From CAYMAI01 sp964388445 (GTDB taxonomy: Bacteria > 4484-113 > JAGGVC01): DNA of 64,000 bases. A program made the position numbers and the translations under genes. The stretch lies in assembly GCA_964388445.1 (NCBI GenBank), contig CAYMAI010000005.1, positions 190,963 through 254,962 on the forward strand. Direction: 5' to 3'. The notes beneath the pieces were generated by a model. That model made no database searches and was not told the origin of the DNA. It saw only the letters and a program-made list of their open reading frames with translations. Shown one piece after another: positions 17,250 to 25,929 of the stretch (positions are counted from its first letter, which is position 1; each line of letters begins with the position of its first letter).

Positions 17250-18431
17250 CTATTTCCCCGCGAAAAACTCACGCAGTCTATCCATGCCCTTTTCGATTTG
17301 CGCCTCCGGGTATGTCAGCGAAATGCGGAAAAACCCCTCGCCGCTCGGCCCGTACGACCTGCCCGGCGCGATTACGACGCCCGTGGCTTCGAGCAGTTTC
17401 GCGGCGAATGCGACGCTGTCCGAATAGCCCTCCGGCAGCGGCGCCCATACGTAGAGCGACGCGTCCGGCGGCTTGACGTTTATGCCGCAGCTTTTAAGCG
17501 CCGTGCAGACCGTGTCGCGCCGCGCCTTCATCCGCTCGTTGTTCGCCCTTATCCACGCCGGCGCGTCCGGATGCACCAGCCCCGCCGCCGCCGCGTCCTG
17601 CATCGCGCCGAACTGCGACGTGTCGTGATTGCTCTTGATGCTCGCCAGCGCGCCGATGAGCGTCTTGTTCCCGCAGCACCAGCCGAGCCGCCAGCCCGTC
17701 ATATTGAAGATTTTCGAAAAGCTGTGGAATTCGAGCGCGCAGTCCATCGCGCCCGGTATCGTAAGAATGCTCTCAGGTTTTTTCGCCGGGTCGAAATAAT
17801 TCTCGCTGTACGCTAGGTCGTTCACGACGAACACATCATTCGCCAGCGCCCACTTCACGAGCCGCTCGTAAAAGTCGCGCGGCGCCGTCGCGCCGGTGGG
17901 ATTGTTCGGATAGTTCACCCATATCGCCTTGGCGCGCCGCACTACGTCCGCCGGAATCGCCTCGAAATCGATCAGGAAGTCGTTTTGCGGTATCAGCGGG
18001 CATTGATGAATAAACGCGCCCGCGTACGCCGCGCCGGTGGCCGGAATCGGATAGGCCGGCTCGTGGTTTATCGACACGTCGCCCGCGTCGAACAGCCCAA
18101 GCGAAAGGTGCGCGATGCCTTCTTTCGCGCCGACGAGGCAAAGGATGTTTTTCTCCGGCACGTCCGCGCCGAACCTTGCAGCCATATATTCCCGTATCGT
18201 GGCGATAAAGAAATCCGTGCCCTCGTACGGCGGATAGCGGTGATATTTCGGGTCGGCGGTCAGCCGCTGCATCGCCTCGACGACGAACGGCGGGCTGGGC
18301 AGGTCGGGGTCGCCGATCGATAGCTTTACGACGTCGATGCCGCGAGCGCGCGCCGCCGCCTCCGCCTTGTCGATCTCGGCGAACAAATACGGCGCAACGC
18401 CCGTTATCCTGCGTGAAAGCGTCCTCGGCAT
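17250..18431 (-). CDS. dapL: Class I/II aminotransferase, LL-diaminopimelate aminotransferase-like
   Basis: 393 residues. KLSIGDPDLPSP, YPPYEGT, NYPNNPTGA and the PLP lysine K240 in HSFSKIFNMTGWRLGW are the DapL and close-relative signatures. DapL converts tetrahydrodipicolinate directly to LL-diaminopimelate for lysine and peptidoglycan. Related aminotransferases in this subfamily act on other substrates (alanine, aspartate), so the symbol is probable rather than certain. Start ATG 18431 is chosen over 18476 because GGAG sits 7-8 nt upstream. Confidence 0.82.
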   Translation of the reverse strand: MPRTLSRRITGVAPYLFAEIDKAEAAARARGIDVVKLSIGDPDLPSPPFVVEAMQRLTADPKYHRYPPYEGTDFFIATIREYMAARFGADVPEKNILCLVGAKEGIAHLSLGLFDAGDVSINHEPAYPIPATGAAYAGAFIHQCPLIPQNDFLIDFEAIPADVVRRAKAIWVNYPNNPTGATAPRDFYERLVKWALANDVFVVNDLAYSENYFDPAKKPESILTIPGAMDCALEFHSFSKIFNMTGWRLGWCCGNKTLIGALASIKSNHDTSQFGAMQDAAAAGLVHPDAPAWIRANNERMKARRDTVCTALKSCGINVKPPDASLYVWAPLPEGYSDSVAFAAKLLEATGVVIAPGRSYGPSGEGFFRISLTYPEAQIEKGMDRLREFFAGK

Positions 18432-18497
18432 ATCCGGCTCCTCAAAACTACGAATTAGGGACAAGGATTGTAGCACGAGCGGGGGGGGCGAAATTTG

Positions 18498-18785
18498 CTA
18501 AAAAACTAGCACGTCCTCAAATTCAGGCGGCTCTTTGCCGTATCTTACTATACTGCCAATTGCGTCTTTGTGGATTGGATAAACGGTTATGGAATCTTCG
18601 CTTTCGATTTCAACCGAAGCCAGCATTTGCAGTAAGCAAGCCAATCCGTCTTCTGATATCCGAACCTCGAAAACGGAATTCTGCTCGCGCGCTCCAATAT
18701 CCAAAAGGCTGTTCGCCAGTTTGGTCCGGACTTTGTCCGATGATATATCGTAACAAACAACATATAGGCGTCTTTCGTCAATCAT
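18498..18785 (-). CDS. cas2: CRISPR-associated Cas2
   Basis: 95 residues. RRLYVVCYDISSDKVRTKLA has the ferredoxin-like first strand with the conserved aspartate (D13), and QNSVFEVRIS is the second conserved segment. Cas2 dimers scaffold two Cas1 dimers during spacer integration. Start ATG 18785 overlaps the cas1 stop by 8 nt, so the two are translationally linked. Last gene of the CRISPR operon. Confidence 0.92.
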   Translation of the reverse strand: MIDERRLYVVCYDISSDKVRTKLANSLLDIGAREQNSVFEVRISEDGLACLLQMLASVEIESEDSITVYPIHKDAIGSIVRYGKEPPEFEDVLVF

Positions 18786-19770
18786 TTCCAAGCGGGAGCG
18801 GCGAATACGGGCTTCCAGCGTCAATGCATTTTCTTAATTGTTCAACCGAAGCTCGAAACGCCTCATTGAAAGTCTTAACCCCCCATGGCAAATTAAAATC
18901 GGTCATTTGATATTCCTCCCATAATTTTAAGAATCGTTTAAATGCATCCGGCTTGAGTAAATAACCCTCGCCGCTCTCCTCGAAATCGTTTTCTGCAAAT
19001 TGCTTTAAGTTAAACGTTCTTAAGACAAATCTATCAACCAATCGCGCTCTGAATTCTTCCATCAAGTCCAATGCAAGCACCGGTCTTCCATAATGCAGTT
19101 GGTGATAAAAGCCAAAAAACGGATTAAGTCCGCAAGCGTCAATAAGCCCGCTTATTTCCGACGCGGTAAGGCTGTAACCGAGCGACAACATTGCATTAAT
19201 CGGGTCTCGCGGCGGCCTTCTATTCCTGCCATCAAAATCTCTATCTTTCAGCATCAACCCGAATGCCGCAAACCAAACATTTCCCGCGCTTCCTTCAATC
19301 CCAAGAAGCGAACCTATTGTTTCTGCAACCTCCACTTTTTTCTTAATTTCTTTCAATGCCGATATTGCATCTTTCATGGCCGGCAATTGCATGTTTCGAG
19401 ATGAATCTTCCAGCAATGAAATGCATCCTGACAGTTTTGCTCTTACGGTATTTTTGGCCGACTCCAATGCCCAAGTTGAATCGCGGAATAAATCAATTTG
19501 TTTGATTAACCTCCCGCTGTTCAGCGAGCAAGGCGGAGTAAGCTGTGCAATTAGTTTTCCTCGCGAGTTACAGATTGCAAGTTCTATGCCATGCTGTGCA
19601 AGCTTGAACAAAACTTGTGTGGAAAACTCTATTGGCCCAAGCAATATAATCGTATCCAGTTCGTCGCAACGAATTTCGGCGATTTCCTCGCCTTTACGCT
19701 CGATTACGATTCGTTCCGAGCGTTTCCTTAGCGCGACATCGAGGTCGGTAATATACATCGTTCGCTTCAT
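18778..19770 (-). CDS. cas1: CRISPR-associated Cas1 integrase
   Basis: 330 residues. The catalytic set is visible: E159 in LGIEGSAGNVWF, H223 in FFGFYHQLHYGRP, and D235/E238 in LALDLMEEFR. N-terminal beta domain residues 1-80. Not fused to Cas4 or a reverse transcriptase. Start ATG 19770 has a clean AAGGAG 6 nt upstream. The ribosome site abuts the degenerate last repeat of the array, so the mRNA leader of cas1 is the array end. This suggests that cas1-cas2 may be expressed by readthrough from the array or by a promoter inside its last units. Confidence 0.95.
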   Translation of the reverse strand: MKRTMYITDLDVALRKRSERIVIERKGEEIAEIRCDELDTIILLGPIEFSTQVLFKLAQHGIELAICNSRGKLIAQLTPPCSLNSGRLIKQIDLFRDSTWALESAKNTVRAKLSGCISLLEDSSRNMQLPAMKDAISALKEIKKKVEVAETIGSLLGIEGSAGNVWFAAFGLMLKDRDFDGRNRRPPRDPINAMLSLGYSLTASEISGLIDACGLNPFFGFYHQLHYGRPVLALDLMEEFRARLVDRFVLRTFNLKQFAENDFEESGEGYLLKPDAFKRFLKLWEEYQMTDFNLPWGVKTFNEAFRASVEQLRKCIDAGSPYSPLPLGND

Positions 19771-19779
19771 CAAATGCTC

Positions 19780-21431
19780 CTTACAAATTGCATCTCTGCG
19801 GCGCCGCAATTTATACTGCACCTCTCGCCGCGGGTTGCGGCTCAATACTTAAGTGTCAAATTGCATCTCTGCGGCGCCGCAATTTATACCCACCCGTCCC
19901 GGCGCCGTGGCCCTTTATTCCCGCCGAACGTGTCAAATTGCATCTCTGCGGCGCCGCAATTTATACACGTCGAGCAATTGCTGGTATGCGTTATGCCCTT
20001 CGTGTGTCAAATTGCATCTCTGCGGCGCCGCAATTTATACTCAGCAGAGCATCGGCATCGGCGCTTATATCGCCGACGGGAGTGTCAAATTGCATCTCTG
20101 CGGCGCCGCAATTTATACCCGCCGCAGCAGCCGCCGCCACCGCGGCCGCCCGCGCTAGTGTCAAATTGCATCTCTGCGGCGCCGCAATTTATACAAAATC
20201 AATCCTTTGTTGATGCGGCCTCGCAAACTTTTTTTGAGTGTCAAATTGCATCTCTGCGGCGCCGCAATTTATACGTTTCCGGTGGTTTGCATTGGCGATG
20301 CGTTCGCTGCGCTGTTGTGTCAAATTGCATCTCTGCGGCGCCGCAATTTATACTTTTCAGGGTATAGTGGTCAATCAGGATACTCTGGATGTGTCAAATT
20401 GCATCTCTGCGGCGCCGCAATTTATACTCGGAGAGGAGTTGAAAAACTGAATGAGCATATATAGAAATCGCGCGTTGCGTGTCAAATTGCATCTCTGCGG
20501 CGCCGCAATTTATACAGCGCAGTTCACGCGGGCAAATCGCAAGCGGCTCGAGTGTCAAATTGCATCTCTGCGGCGCCGCAATTTATACCGGCGGAGGAAT
20601 TCGAGTGGAAGCTGGATGAGATTATCGTGTCAAATTGCATCTCTGCGGCGCCGCAATTTATACATGGACCCACCGTACGGTATCGACTATATTGAAGATT
20701 GGGATAGTGTCAAATTGCATCTCTGCGGCGCCGCAATTTATACCTGTCCAGCCTTCTATTTCGATGTCAATCACGCCAGCGTGTCAAATTGCATCTCTGC
20801 GGCGCCGCAATTTATACGTGGAGGCAGGACAGATGATTCCTCTCGGCCGTCCCACGTGTCAAATTGCATCTCTGCGGCGCCGCAATTTATACCCGATGCG
20901 AGTAACCCGCTTATCGGTCCGGACGATATAAAGTGTCAAATTGCATCTCTGCGGCGCCGCAATTTATACGGTCGACGGAGCGGCGGGCTTTATGAGCTCA
21001 AGGCGTCCGATGTGTCAAATTGCATCTCTGCGGCGCCGCAATTTATACTTATTTTCGAGGTGGCGTTTCAGTTAATCGGCGGAATACTCGTGTCAAATTG
21101 CATCTCTGCGGCGCCGCAATTTATACTCAGCGGAATCGGAGCGGGTTTCATAGACAAATGGATAAAGTGTCAAATTGCATCTCTGCGGCGCCGCAATTTA
21201 TACCGCACAATCGGGGTATCCGCACCGCGCTGCATATACGCCGTGGTGTCAAATTGCATCTCTGCGGCGCCGCAATTTATACTGCATAGCCTACATTGAC
21301 GGCTTGGAACGGCTCGGTGTTGTGTCAAATTGCATCTCTGCGGCGCCGCAATTTATACTGATTAAAGTCTGTACGCCGGTCTTGATATAAATCAGTGTCA
21401 AATTGCATCTCTGCGGCGCCGCAATTTATAC
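19780..21431 (-). CRISPR. CRISPR array: 22 repeats of 37 nt, 21 spacers
   Basis: Twenty-one identical 37-nt repeats plus one degenerate copy. Repeat starts on the plus strand: 19780 (degenerate), 19853, 19930, 20004, 20082, 20158, 20238, 20317, 20391, 20479, 20552, 20627, 20707, 20781, 20856, 20933, 21012, 21090, 21167, 21246, 21322, 21395. Spacers are 36-43 nt except one of 51 nt (20428-20478). In the crRNA direction I infer (minus strand) the repeat begins GTATAAATTGCGGCGCCGC and ends GCAATTTGACAC; the AAATTGC/GCAATTT arms pair, and TGCGGCGCCGCA is an internal palindrome. Minus-strand transcription is inferred from the altered repeat at the cas1 end (its last four bases are changed, as in a trailer-end repeat), from co-orientation with all cas genes, and from the ...GACAC 3' end, which resembles many type V repeats. 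Confidence 0.98.
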
Positions 21432-21677
21432 CCCGCCCTTTAAAAAGCCGCATAAACAAAGGGCTGAGCGTGGTGTTTTGTGTAACCGCCGAAAAACTTG
21501 CAGGAAATTCCACCGCAAAACGCACGTGCAACCGCTCCAAATCAACGGCAAATGCGCATGAATAAATGAATCCGCCGCATTCGTGTAACCTATCGCATAA
21601 TTCACCGGTTTCGAGGTTACACAGACTTCCGATTACGGCCCGCCGCAAAAACGATGAGGCAATGTTCAACGCATCGT
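21432..21677. promoter_or_regulatory. Probable CRISPR leader region
   Basis: Non-coding interval between the first intact repeat (crRNA orientation) and the tracrRNA candidate. It should hold the array promoter and integration-host or Cas1-Cas2 docking signals, reading on the minus strand. Minus-strand A/T patches such as TTTTTAAAG at about 21437-21447 lie close to the first repeat, but I see no convincing -35/-10 pair. An open minus-strand frame here from a TTG codon at 21708 runs into repeats and has no recognisable protein. Confidence 0.5.
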
Positions 21678-21683
21678 TATAAT
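21678..21683 (+). promoter_or_regulatory. -10 box candidate for the tracrRNA
   Basis: A consensus TATAAT on the plus strand would place the transcript start at about 21690. The matching -35 position (about 21655-21660, TGAGGC) is poor and there is no extended -10, so the call rests on the hexamer and its position before the structured RNA. Confidence 0.45.
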
Positions 21684-21689
21684 GCAATC

Positions 21690-21835
21690 CCGGAGCCCTA
21701 GCCCGCAACTTAACCTTTAGGGGAGTGAACCCTTAAGGTGCCCGGCACGACACAGTCAGCTCCGCTGGCGCTCCGTGATTACGGAGCCCGGCCGGACGGT
21801 TTTCCACCGCCCTCGCCGCAATTATACTTCGTTTT
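21690..21835 (+). ncRNA. Candidate tracrRNA of the type V system
   Basis: The interval between array and effector is rich in hairpins: ACCTTTAGGG/CCCTTAAGGT (21713-21739, one mismatch), the palindrome GTGCCCGGCAC (21738-21748), and GCTCCGT/ACGGAGC around GATT (21770-21787). At its 3' end, CGCCGCAATTATAC (21814-21827) is complementary to the first 15 nt of the crRNA repeat, giving 14 base pairs with one bulged A. A plus-strand transcript starting after TATAAT at 21678 would be about 140 nt, with the anti-repeat at its 3' end as in Cas12b tracrRNAs. It would overlap the effector stop codon tail to tail. Ends are estimates. Confidence 0.62.
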
Positions 21836-24407
21836 CCGGCTTCGTCAAGCCCGCAAGCGCGAATCCATTTGAAACTAGCTTTGTCTGCGCGCTCTCTTCC
21901 GCTGTTTTCCAAAAGTCCTTGGGTTTCATTTGGCCTTCCGATGGATGAACCAGCGTTCGGGTGGATTCCTTCCCCTTAACTTCTATTAGTTTTTCGCCGC
22001 TGAATTGCCTTAAAAGGTTTTGAGCGGCATTGTAGTCCGCGTTTATTTTAACGACTTCGCATTTGGGATTGGAGCAACAAAACAGCTTGCCGCCCGGTTG
22101 AATAAGGACTTTGCCGACGTCGGAAAGAACGATTGTTTTTCCGGCAGCCTTACGGTGCGTCAATGGAACGCCGACTTTTTCCCGCCGGTTTATGAAAGCG
22201 GATGCGGATATTTCGCTAAAGCGAACGCCCGGCCATCCGCATTTATGGCAGGTCTTGCTCGTGTATGCGGCGGGAAGCGAATACACTGGAATGCCGTATG
22301 CGCCCGCCCGGTCAACGCCTTGTGCGTTTTTCGCCCCCTTGCCCTTATCGGATGTAAGTTCGTGGTACAACGCACGGAACGCAGTGGTACGCAGTCTTCG
22401 GTTTTCGCGGCGCGTCCGGTCGGTTTGCGGCTTATAACCGTCAAGCATTTCCATTACGATAATCGTTGCCTTATGCTCTATTGCCGTTTCGATTATTGCG
22501 TGCGCGGTTTGTTTTGCGATGTCGTCCTTCAGATTCACTATATGGTCTCGAAAATCTTTGTCGAACTCCTGTCCGCGTTTTAGAAACTTCATTTTCCCGC
22601 TCTTGACTTTTTGTGCGGCGCTTCTCTTTTGCCGATGCGCTTCTTCATGCGTGTCCACATGTGACAGGTGCCTGCCGCCCGGCGGCTTTATCGAACCCGC
22701 CCAAATCTGCACGCTTTGTCCTTTACCGTCGTATTCCCGAATCGCTCCGAAAGCGCGATGACGATGGCCCAAGTCCACAGCAAGAACGCGTGTACCCGGC
22801 TCTATGTTCCGTTCTTCCTTCTTCGTACGGCGCGGCCTATCGAACGGCATTTTGACTTGTGCGGAGAAATATACATACGGCTTGCATTTTCCCGCGACAA
22901 TCGGGCGAGGACGATAAACCAGTTTTAATCCGCCAAACCTAAACGGATAGCTCTCGTGAGTTATCTCGTCCCGGTAAAGATATGCCCATTCTCTTTCCCT
23001 TTCCGGCGATTCGTTGACGGTTACGAATTTACGAAATCTTGAATCCGGCTTGAAAGCGAACGGAACGAACTGCACTGTCGCAAGTGACGGATTTTTTATT
23101 ATCTCGTCAATTTCCTTATCGGTAAGCGCGGGCAAATTCGAGCTTTCGGGGTTCCAGCGGTCATATTGCTTTTCTTTTATCGTGTCGGTTTTCGGTATGG
23201 GTATTCTTAACAGGAGCCGCCGTTCGCCGAAATCTACAAGGTAGTGCTTAATTGCAGGCTTGCCGTCGAAGCACTCTTCAAGCTCGTACCATGTGGGGTG
23301 CTTGTCGAACGATGGTCGTGAAAATCCTATCGGCTTCGGCTGCCTGTCATCCAAAAATTTGCTGTTAAAGTCGAGAAGCGTACTCAAGTCTTCGGAGAAT
23401 TCGGGCCAATCGTCGGCATGTTCGGCGAGCCACTCGAAGAAAACATGGTCGCCGTATTTTTCGATTTCTGCAGAACGCATTTCATGAAAAATAGCTTTTC
23501 TGCGCTCGATACGGGTTTTAATATAGCCTTGCTCTACTGGCTTTTTCGGCTTCCAAAGCCCTTCATCCGACCACGCGGAAAGGATGCTATTTATTCCCTT
23601 TACCATTGCGCCTCGGATTTTCACTGAATCTTTAACTGCTCTGCCGGGTTGGTCTGTCAATAATAGCTCTTGAGACTTTTTGGTTCGTTCAATCTCGTAA
23701 GCCTGGAAAAAAGAATACTTGTTTGCAAAAAAACTGGCGTTATCTTCGATAAATTTCTCTTTTTTAATTCTCCACTCTTCGCGCTCACTTTCACGTATTT
23801 TTCGCAACTCCCCTTGGCTTCGGACATGCCGCGCCGCGGAGTTAAAAAGTTTTTCAGACCAACCTAATGACAAAACCTCGTCTCGGTCGAATTGGAGAAT
23901 GCCGCGGTTATGAAACTCGAAAAGCCAATCTACCAAATTTTCCGGCGCTCCGTTCGGAGGAACTTTAGCAAACGAATCGCGTAATATTTTTTCCGAAGGT
24001 TTAAGCTTGGTTAACTGCTGGAAAAAACCATGCATATTCTGGGGAACTTTCCAAGTTGAACCTTCCGGGGCAACAAGGAAATAATCGCTCATTACGCCCA
24101 TCTTCAAAGCGACATCGCGCGCGTCACCTTCGTCAAGCCCGTGATTGTCCATAAATCTTTGGACAAATGAATTAAATTTATTTTTGACTGCAGCCTTCCC
24201 TTCTATTCCAAGACTTGCCGTCGCCGATTCTATATCGCCTCCCGCGCGCGCGATTTCAGCAGCGCGGCGAAGATGAAGATATTCGCTGATGACAAATTCC
24301 AGCTGGTGATTCCAAAGTCTGTGGGTGAGCCAAAGGTATGACGCAACGCGTGGAGAATCCGGCGCGAGCATCGCGGTAAACGTTTTCGTAATTTCTTGTG
24401 GAGACAT
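21822..24407 (-). CDS. cas12: Compact Cas12 effector (type V; V-L/Cas12l-like or divergent V-B)
   Basis: 861 residues. The C-terminal half is a split RuvC nuclease: RuvC-I VLAVDLGHRHRAFG (D545), RuvC-II IIVMEMLDGY (E653), RuvC-III INADYNAAQNL (D791). A zinc-ribbon/Nuc-like insert has C720 and C723 (TCHKCG) and C777/C778 with C783 (CCSNPKC). A basic helix near 591-612 resembles the bridge helix. Residues 1-500 are helical and unlike other proteins, as expected for REC/WED domains; KHPTWYELEE (369-378) recalls a segment of Cas12b. At 861 residues it is well below Cas12b (about 1100-1300) and near the described Cas12l/Casπ size. No HNH domain. The gene has a strong promoter and no ribosome site. 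Array, cas1 and cas2 follow downstream on the same strand. Confidence 0.93.
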   Translation of the reverse strand: MSPQEITKTFTAMLAPDSPRVASYLWLTHRLWNHQLEFVISEYLHLRRAAEIARAGGDIESATASLGIEGKAAVKNKFNSFVQRFMDNHGLDEGDARDVALKMGVMSDYFLVAPEGSTWKVPQNMHGFFQQLTKLKPSEKILRDSFAKVPPNGAPENLVDWLFEFHNRGILQFDRDEVLSLGWSEKLFNSAARHVRSQGELRKIRESEREEWRIKKEKFIEDNASFFANKYSFFQAYEIERTKKSQELLLTDQPGRAVKDSVKIRGAMVKGINSILSAWSDEGLWKPKKPVEQGYIKTRIERRKAIFHEMRSAEIEKYGDHVFFEWLAEHADDWPEFSEDLSTLLDFNSKFLDDRQPKPIGFSRPSFDKHPTWYELEECFDGKPAIKHYLVDFGERRLLLRIPIPKTDTIKEKQYDRWNPESSNLPALTDKEIDEIIKNPSLATVQFVPFAFKPDSRFRKFVTVNESPEREREWAYLYRDEITHESYPFRFGGLKLVYRPRPIVAGKCKPYVYFSAQVKMPFDRPRRTKKEERNIEPGTRVLAVDLGHRHRAFGAIREYDGKGQSVQIWAGSIKPPGGRHLSHVDTHEEAHRQKRSAAQKVKSGKMKFLKRGQEFDKDFRDHIVNLKDDIAKQTAHAIIETAIEHKATIIVMEMLDGYKPQTDRTRRENRRLRTTAFRALYHELTSDKGKGAKNAQGVDRAGAYGIPVYSLPAAYTSKTCHKCGWPGVRFSEISASAFINRREKVGVPLTHRKAAGKTIVLSDVGKVLIQPGGKLFCCSNPKCEVVKINADYNAAQNLLRQFSGEKLIEVKGKESTRTLVHPSEGQMKPKDFWKTAEESAQTKLVSNGFALAGLTKPENEV

Positions 24408-24413
24408 AAAAGC

Positions 24414-24442
24414 AATATAGCGTGGTATTGATAAACCGTCAA
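24414..24442 (-). promoter_or_regulatory. Sigma70-type promoter of the Cas12 gene, predicted leaderless
   Basis: On the minus strand TTGACG (24442-24437), a 17-bp spacer, then TATATT (24419-24414). Only 6 nt separate the -10 box from the ATG at 24407, so the expected transcript start is at or within a base or two of the start codon. This fits the absence of a Shine-Dalgarno sequence. Confidence 0.65.
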
Positions 24443-24505
24443 TATTTCAGACTACGAAAAAGGCATTTCGATTTCCTCTAGCCGGATATTCATTCAATCC
24501 CCCTT

Positions 24506-25837
24506 CTATCCTCCACCCCCGTATCTCTCCATCACCCAGCGTTCCGCATCCGCGGCGGTTTCGATTTCGCCCCGGTCGTGAGCTTCGCTGACCGCCCGCA
24601 GTATTTCGCCGATTTGCCTACCCTCGGCAAAGCCCATTTCGAGCAGCCGCTCGCCCGTAACCGGCGGATTTTCGGTGAATTCGAGCGCCGCCGGAATTTC
24701 CGCCCTCATCGGCATTTCGAGCCAGTCGAATTCCGTGCCGAAAGCCGCCTTTGCGAAACGCAGAAACGTCTCGATGCCTTCCGCGCCATTCTCGCATCCC
24801 GGCAGTTTCGACGCTTTTTTCAATGCGCACCGCAGCTTCGATTGCGTTAAAAATTCCGCCGTTACCTGTGTGAATTCGCCGGCAAGCTCTCTTAACACGG
24901 TAGCGCGCCGAATTTCGCCGTTCGAAAACTTTAGCCGCTCGAACAAATTCTTCCCGCGCCCGCCAGCAAACCGAAACAAAATATCCAGTCGCAAATCCGC
25001 ATCGCAGCTATCGAGCCGCCTGCAGAAATCCTCGAAATCCGCAATCGCCGAAACCTCGGGGAATGCTTCCGAGAGCTTGTGCATATCCGCGAGATGCCGG
25101 AAAAACGGCGACGGTTTTTCGGGCAGCGTGATTCCCTTTATCAGCTCTTCCCGCACCCGCTCCGGACTTATTCCCTCAAGAGAAACCGGCTTCGCCGATT
25201 CTATCAAGCCGGGGTCGAATTCAAGCTTGAAACGCGCCGCGAATTGCGCGCCCCGCAAAATCCTAAGCGGATCTTCCTCGAACGATTTTTCAAACACGGT
25301 GCACAGCCGTCTATCGCGCAAATCCTTGCGCCCGCCCGAAGGGTCGATTAATGCGCCGTCGGGCGCGGCGGCCATAGCGTTAATCGTGAAATCACGCCGC
25401 AAAAGGTCGCGCCCGATTGGGATAAACGGGTCGTAGCTGACCTCGAAGTCCCGATGATGCGAGCCCGTGGATTTTTCCACCCGCGGCAGCGCCAAATCGT
25501 AGCGCCTGCCGCCTTTAAGCCGCCAGCCGAGGAATTCGCAGTCCGAATCGGGCGAAAACTTGAGCACGCCGAACGATTTGCCGACGAAATCCGCTTTGCC
25601 GAGATTGCCGAGGCTTGCCGCCAGTTCGTCCAGCGGAATGCCGCACACGACGAAATCGCATTCCACCGGGCGCTCCGGAAAGCCCGAATCTAGAAACGCC
25701 GCAAGTGTCGCCATATCGAGCCATGCCGCTTCGAGCGGATCGGAATCAGTGCGCGATTCTTCCGGCGAAATCGGGAAATGCGCGCCTTCGGGGTACGCTA
25801 GAAAAAAATCGCGCACGGCGCCGCCGACAAGGTACAT
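24506..25837 (-). CDS. CCA tRNA nucleotidyltransferase / poly(A) polymerase family
   Basis: 443 residues. YLVGGAVRDF begins the nucleotidyltransferase domain, DFVVCGIPLDEL holds the catalytic acidic strand, RRDFTINAMAAAPDG and the DPLRILRGAQFAARF segment are further class II signatures. It adds or repairs the 3' CCA of tRNAs. This fits the window: neither the tRNA-Gly nor the tmRNA encodes its CCA. Start ATG 25837 has GGAG 7 nt upstream. A poly(A) polymerase role cannot be excluded. Confidence 0.9.
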   Translation of the reverse strand: MYLVGGAVRDFFLAYPEGAHFPISPEESRTDSDPLEAAWLDMATLAAFLDSGFPERPVECDFVVCGIPLDELAASLGNLGKADFVGKSFGVLKFSPDSDCEFLGWRLKGGRRYDLALPRVEKSTGSHHRDFEVSYDPFIPIGRDLLRRDFTINAMAAAPDGALIDPSGGRKDLRDRRLCTVFEKSFEEDPLRILRGAQFAARFKLEFDPGLIESAKPVSLEGISPERVREELIKGITLPEKPSPFFRHLADMHKLSEAFPEVSAIADFEDFCRRLDSCDADLRLDILFRFAGGRGKNLFERLKFSNGEIRRATVLRELAGEFTQVTAEFLTQSKLRCALKKASKLPGCENGAEGIETFLRFAKAAFGTEFDWLEMPMRAEIPAALEFTENPPVTGERLLEMGFAEGRQIGEILRAVSEAHDRGEIETAADAERWVMERYGGGG

Positions 25838-25929
25838 ACAAGGCTCCACACGCCGATTATACGCTTTCGCGAGCCGCATAGCCGGTTAAATGCCTTGGCG
25901 GGCGCAGAGATGCCGGCAGCGAAACTACG

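Noticed and set aside
19774..21299. Several open frames running through the CRISPR array
   Set aside because: The repeat lacks stops in some frames, so frames read repeat after repeat (SNCISAAPQFI-like). No protein.
21325..21708. Minus-strand frame of 127 codons between array and effector, briefly considered as a cas4 or cas1 remnant
   Set aside because: No conserved Cys pattern of Cas4 and no Cas1 motif; it starts on TTG and runs into a repeat. Treated as leader/tracrRNA region.
21822..24407. Effector as a TnpB transposase
   Set aside because: The length (861 residues, long N-terminal helical part), adjacent array, cas1 and cas2 all favour Cas12; TnpB is about 400 residues.
18498..25837. 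A cas4 gene near the effector
   Set aside because: No Cas4 cysteine or RecB motif seen in any gene between 17.2 and 28.4 kb.
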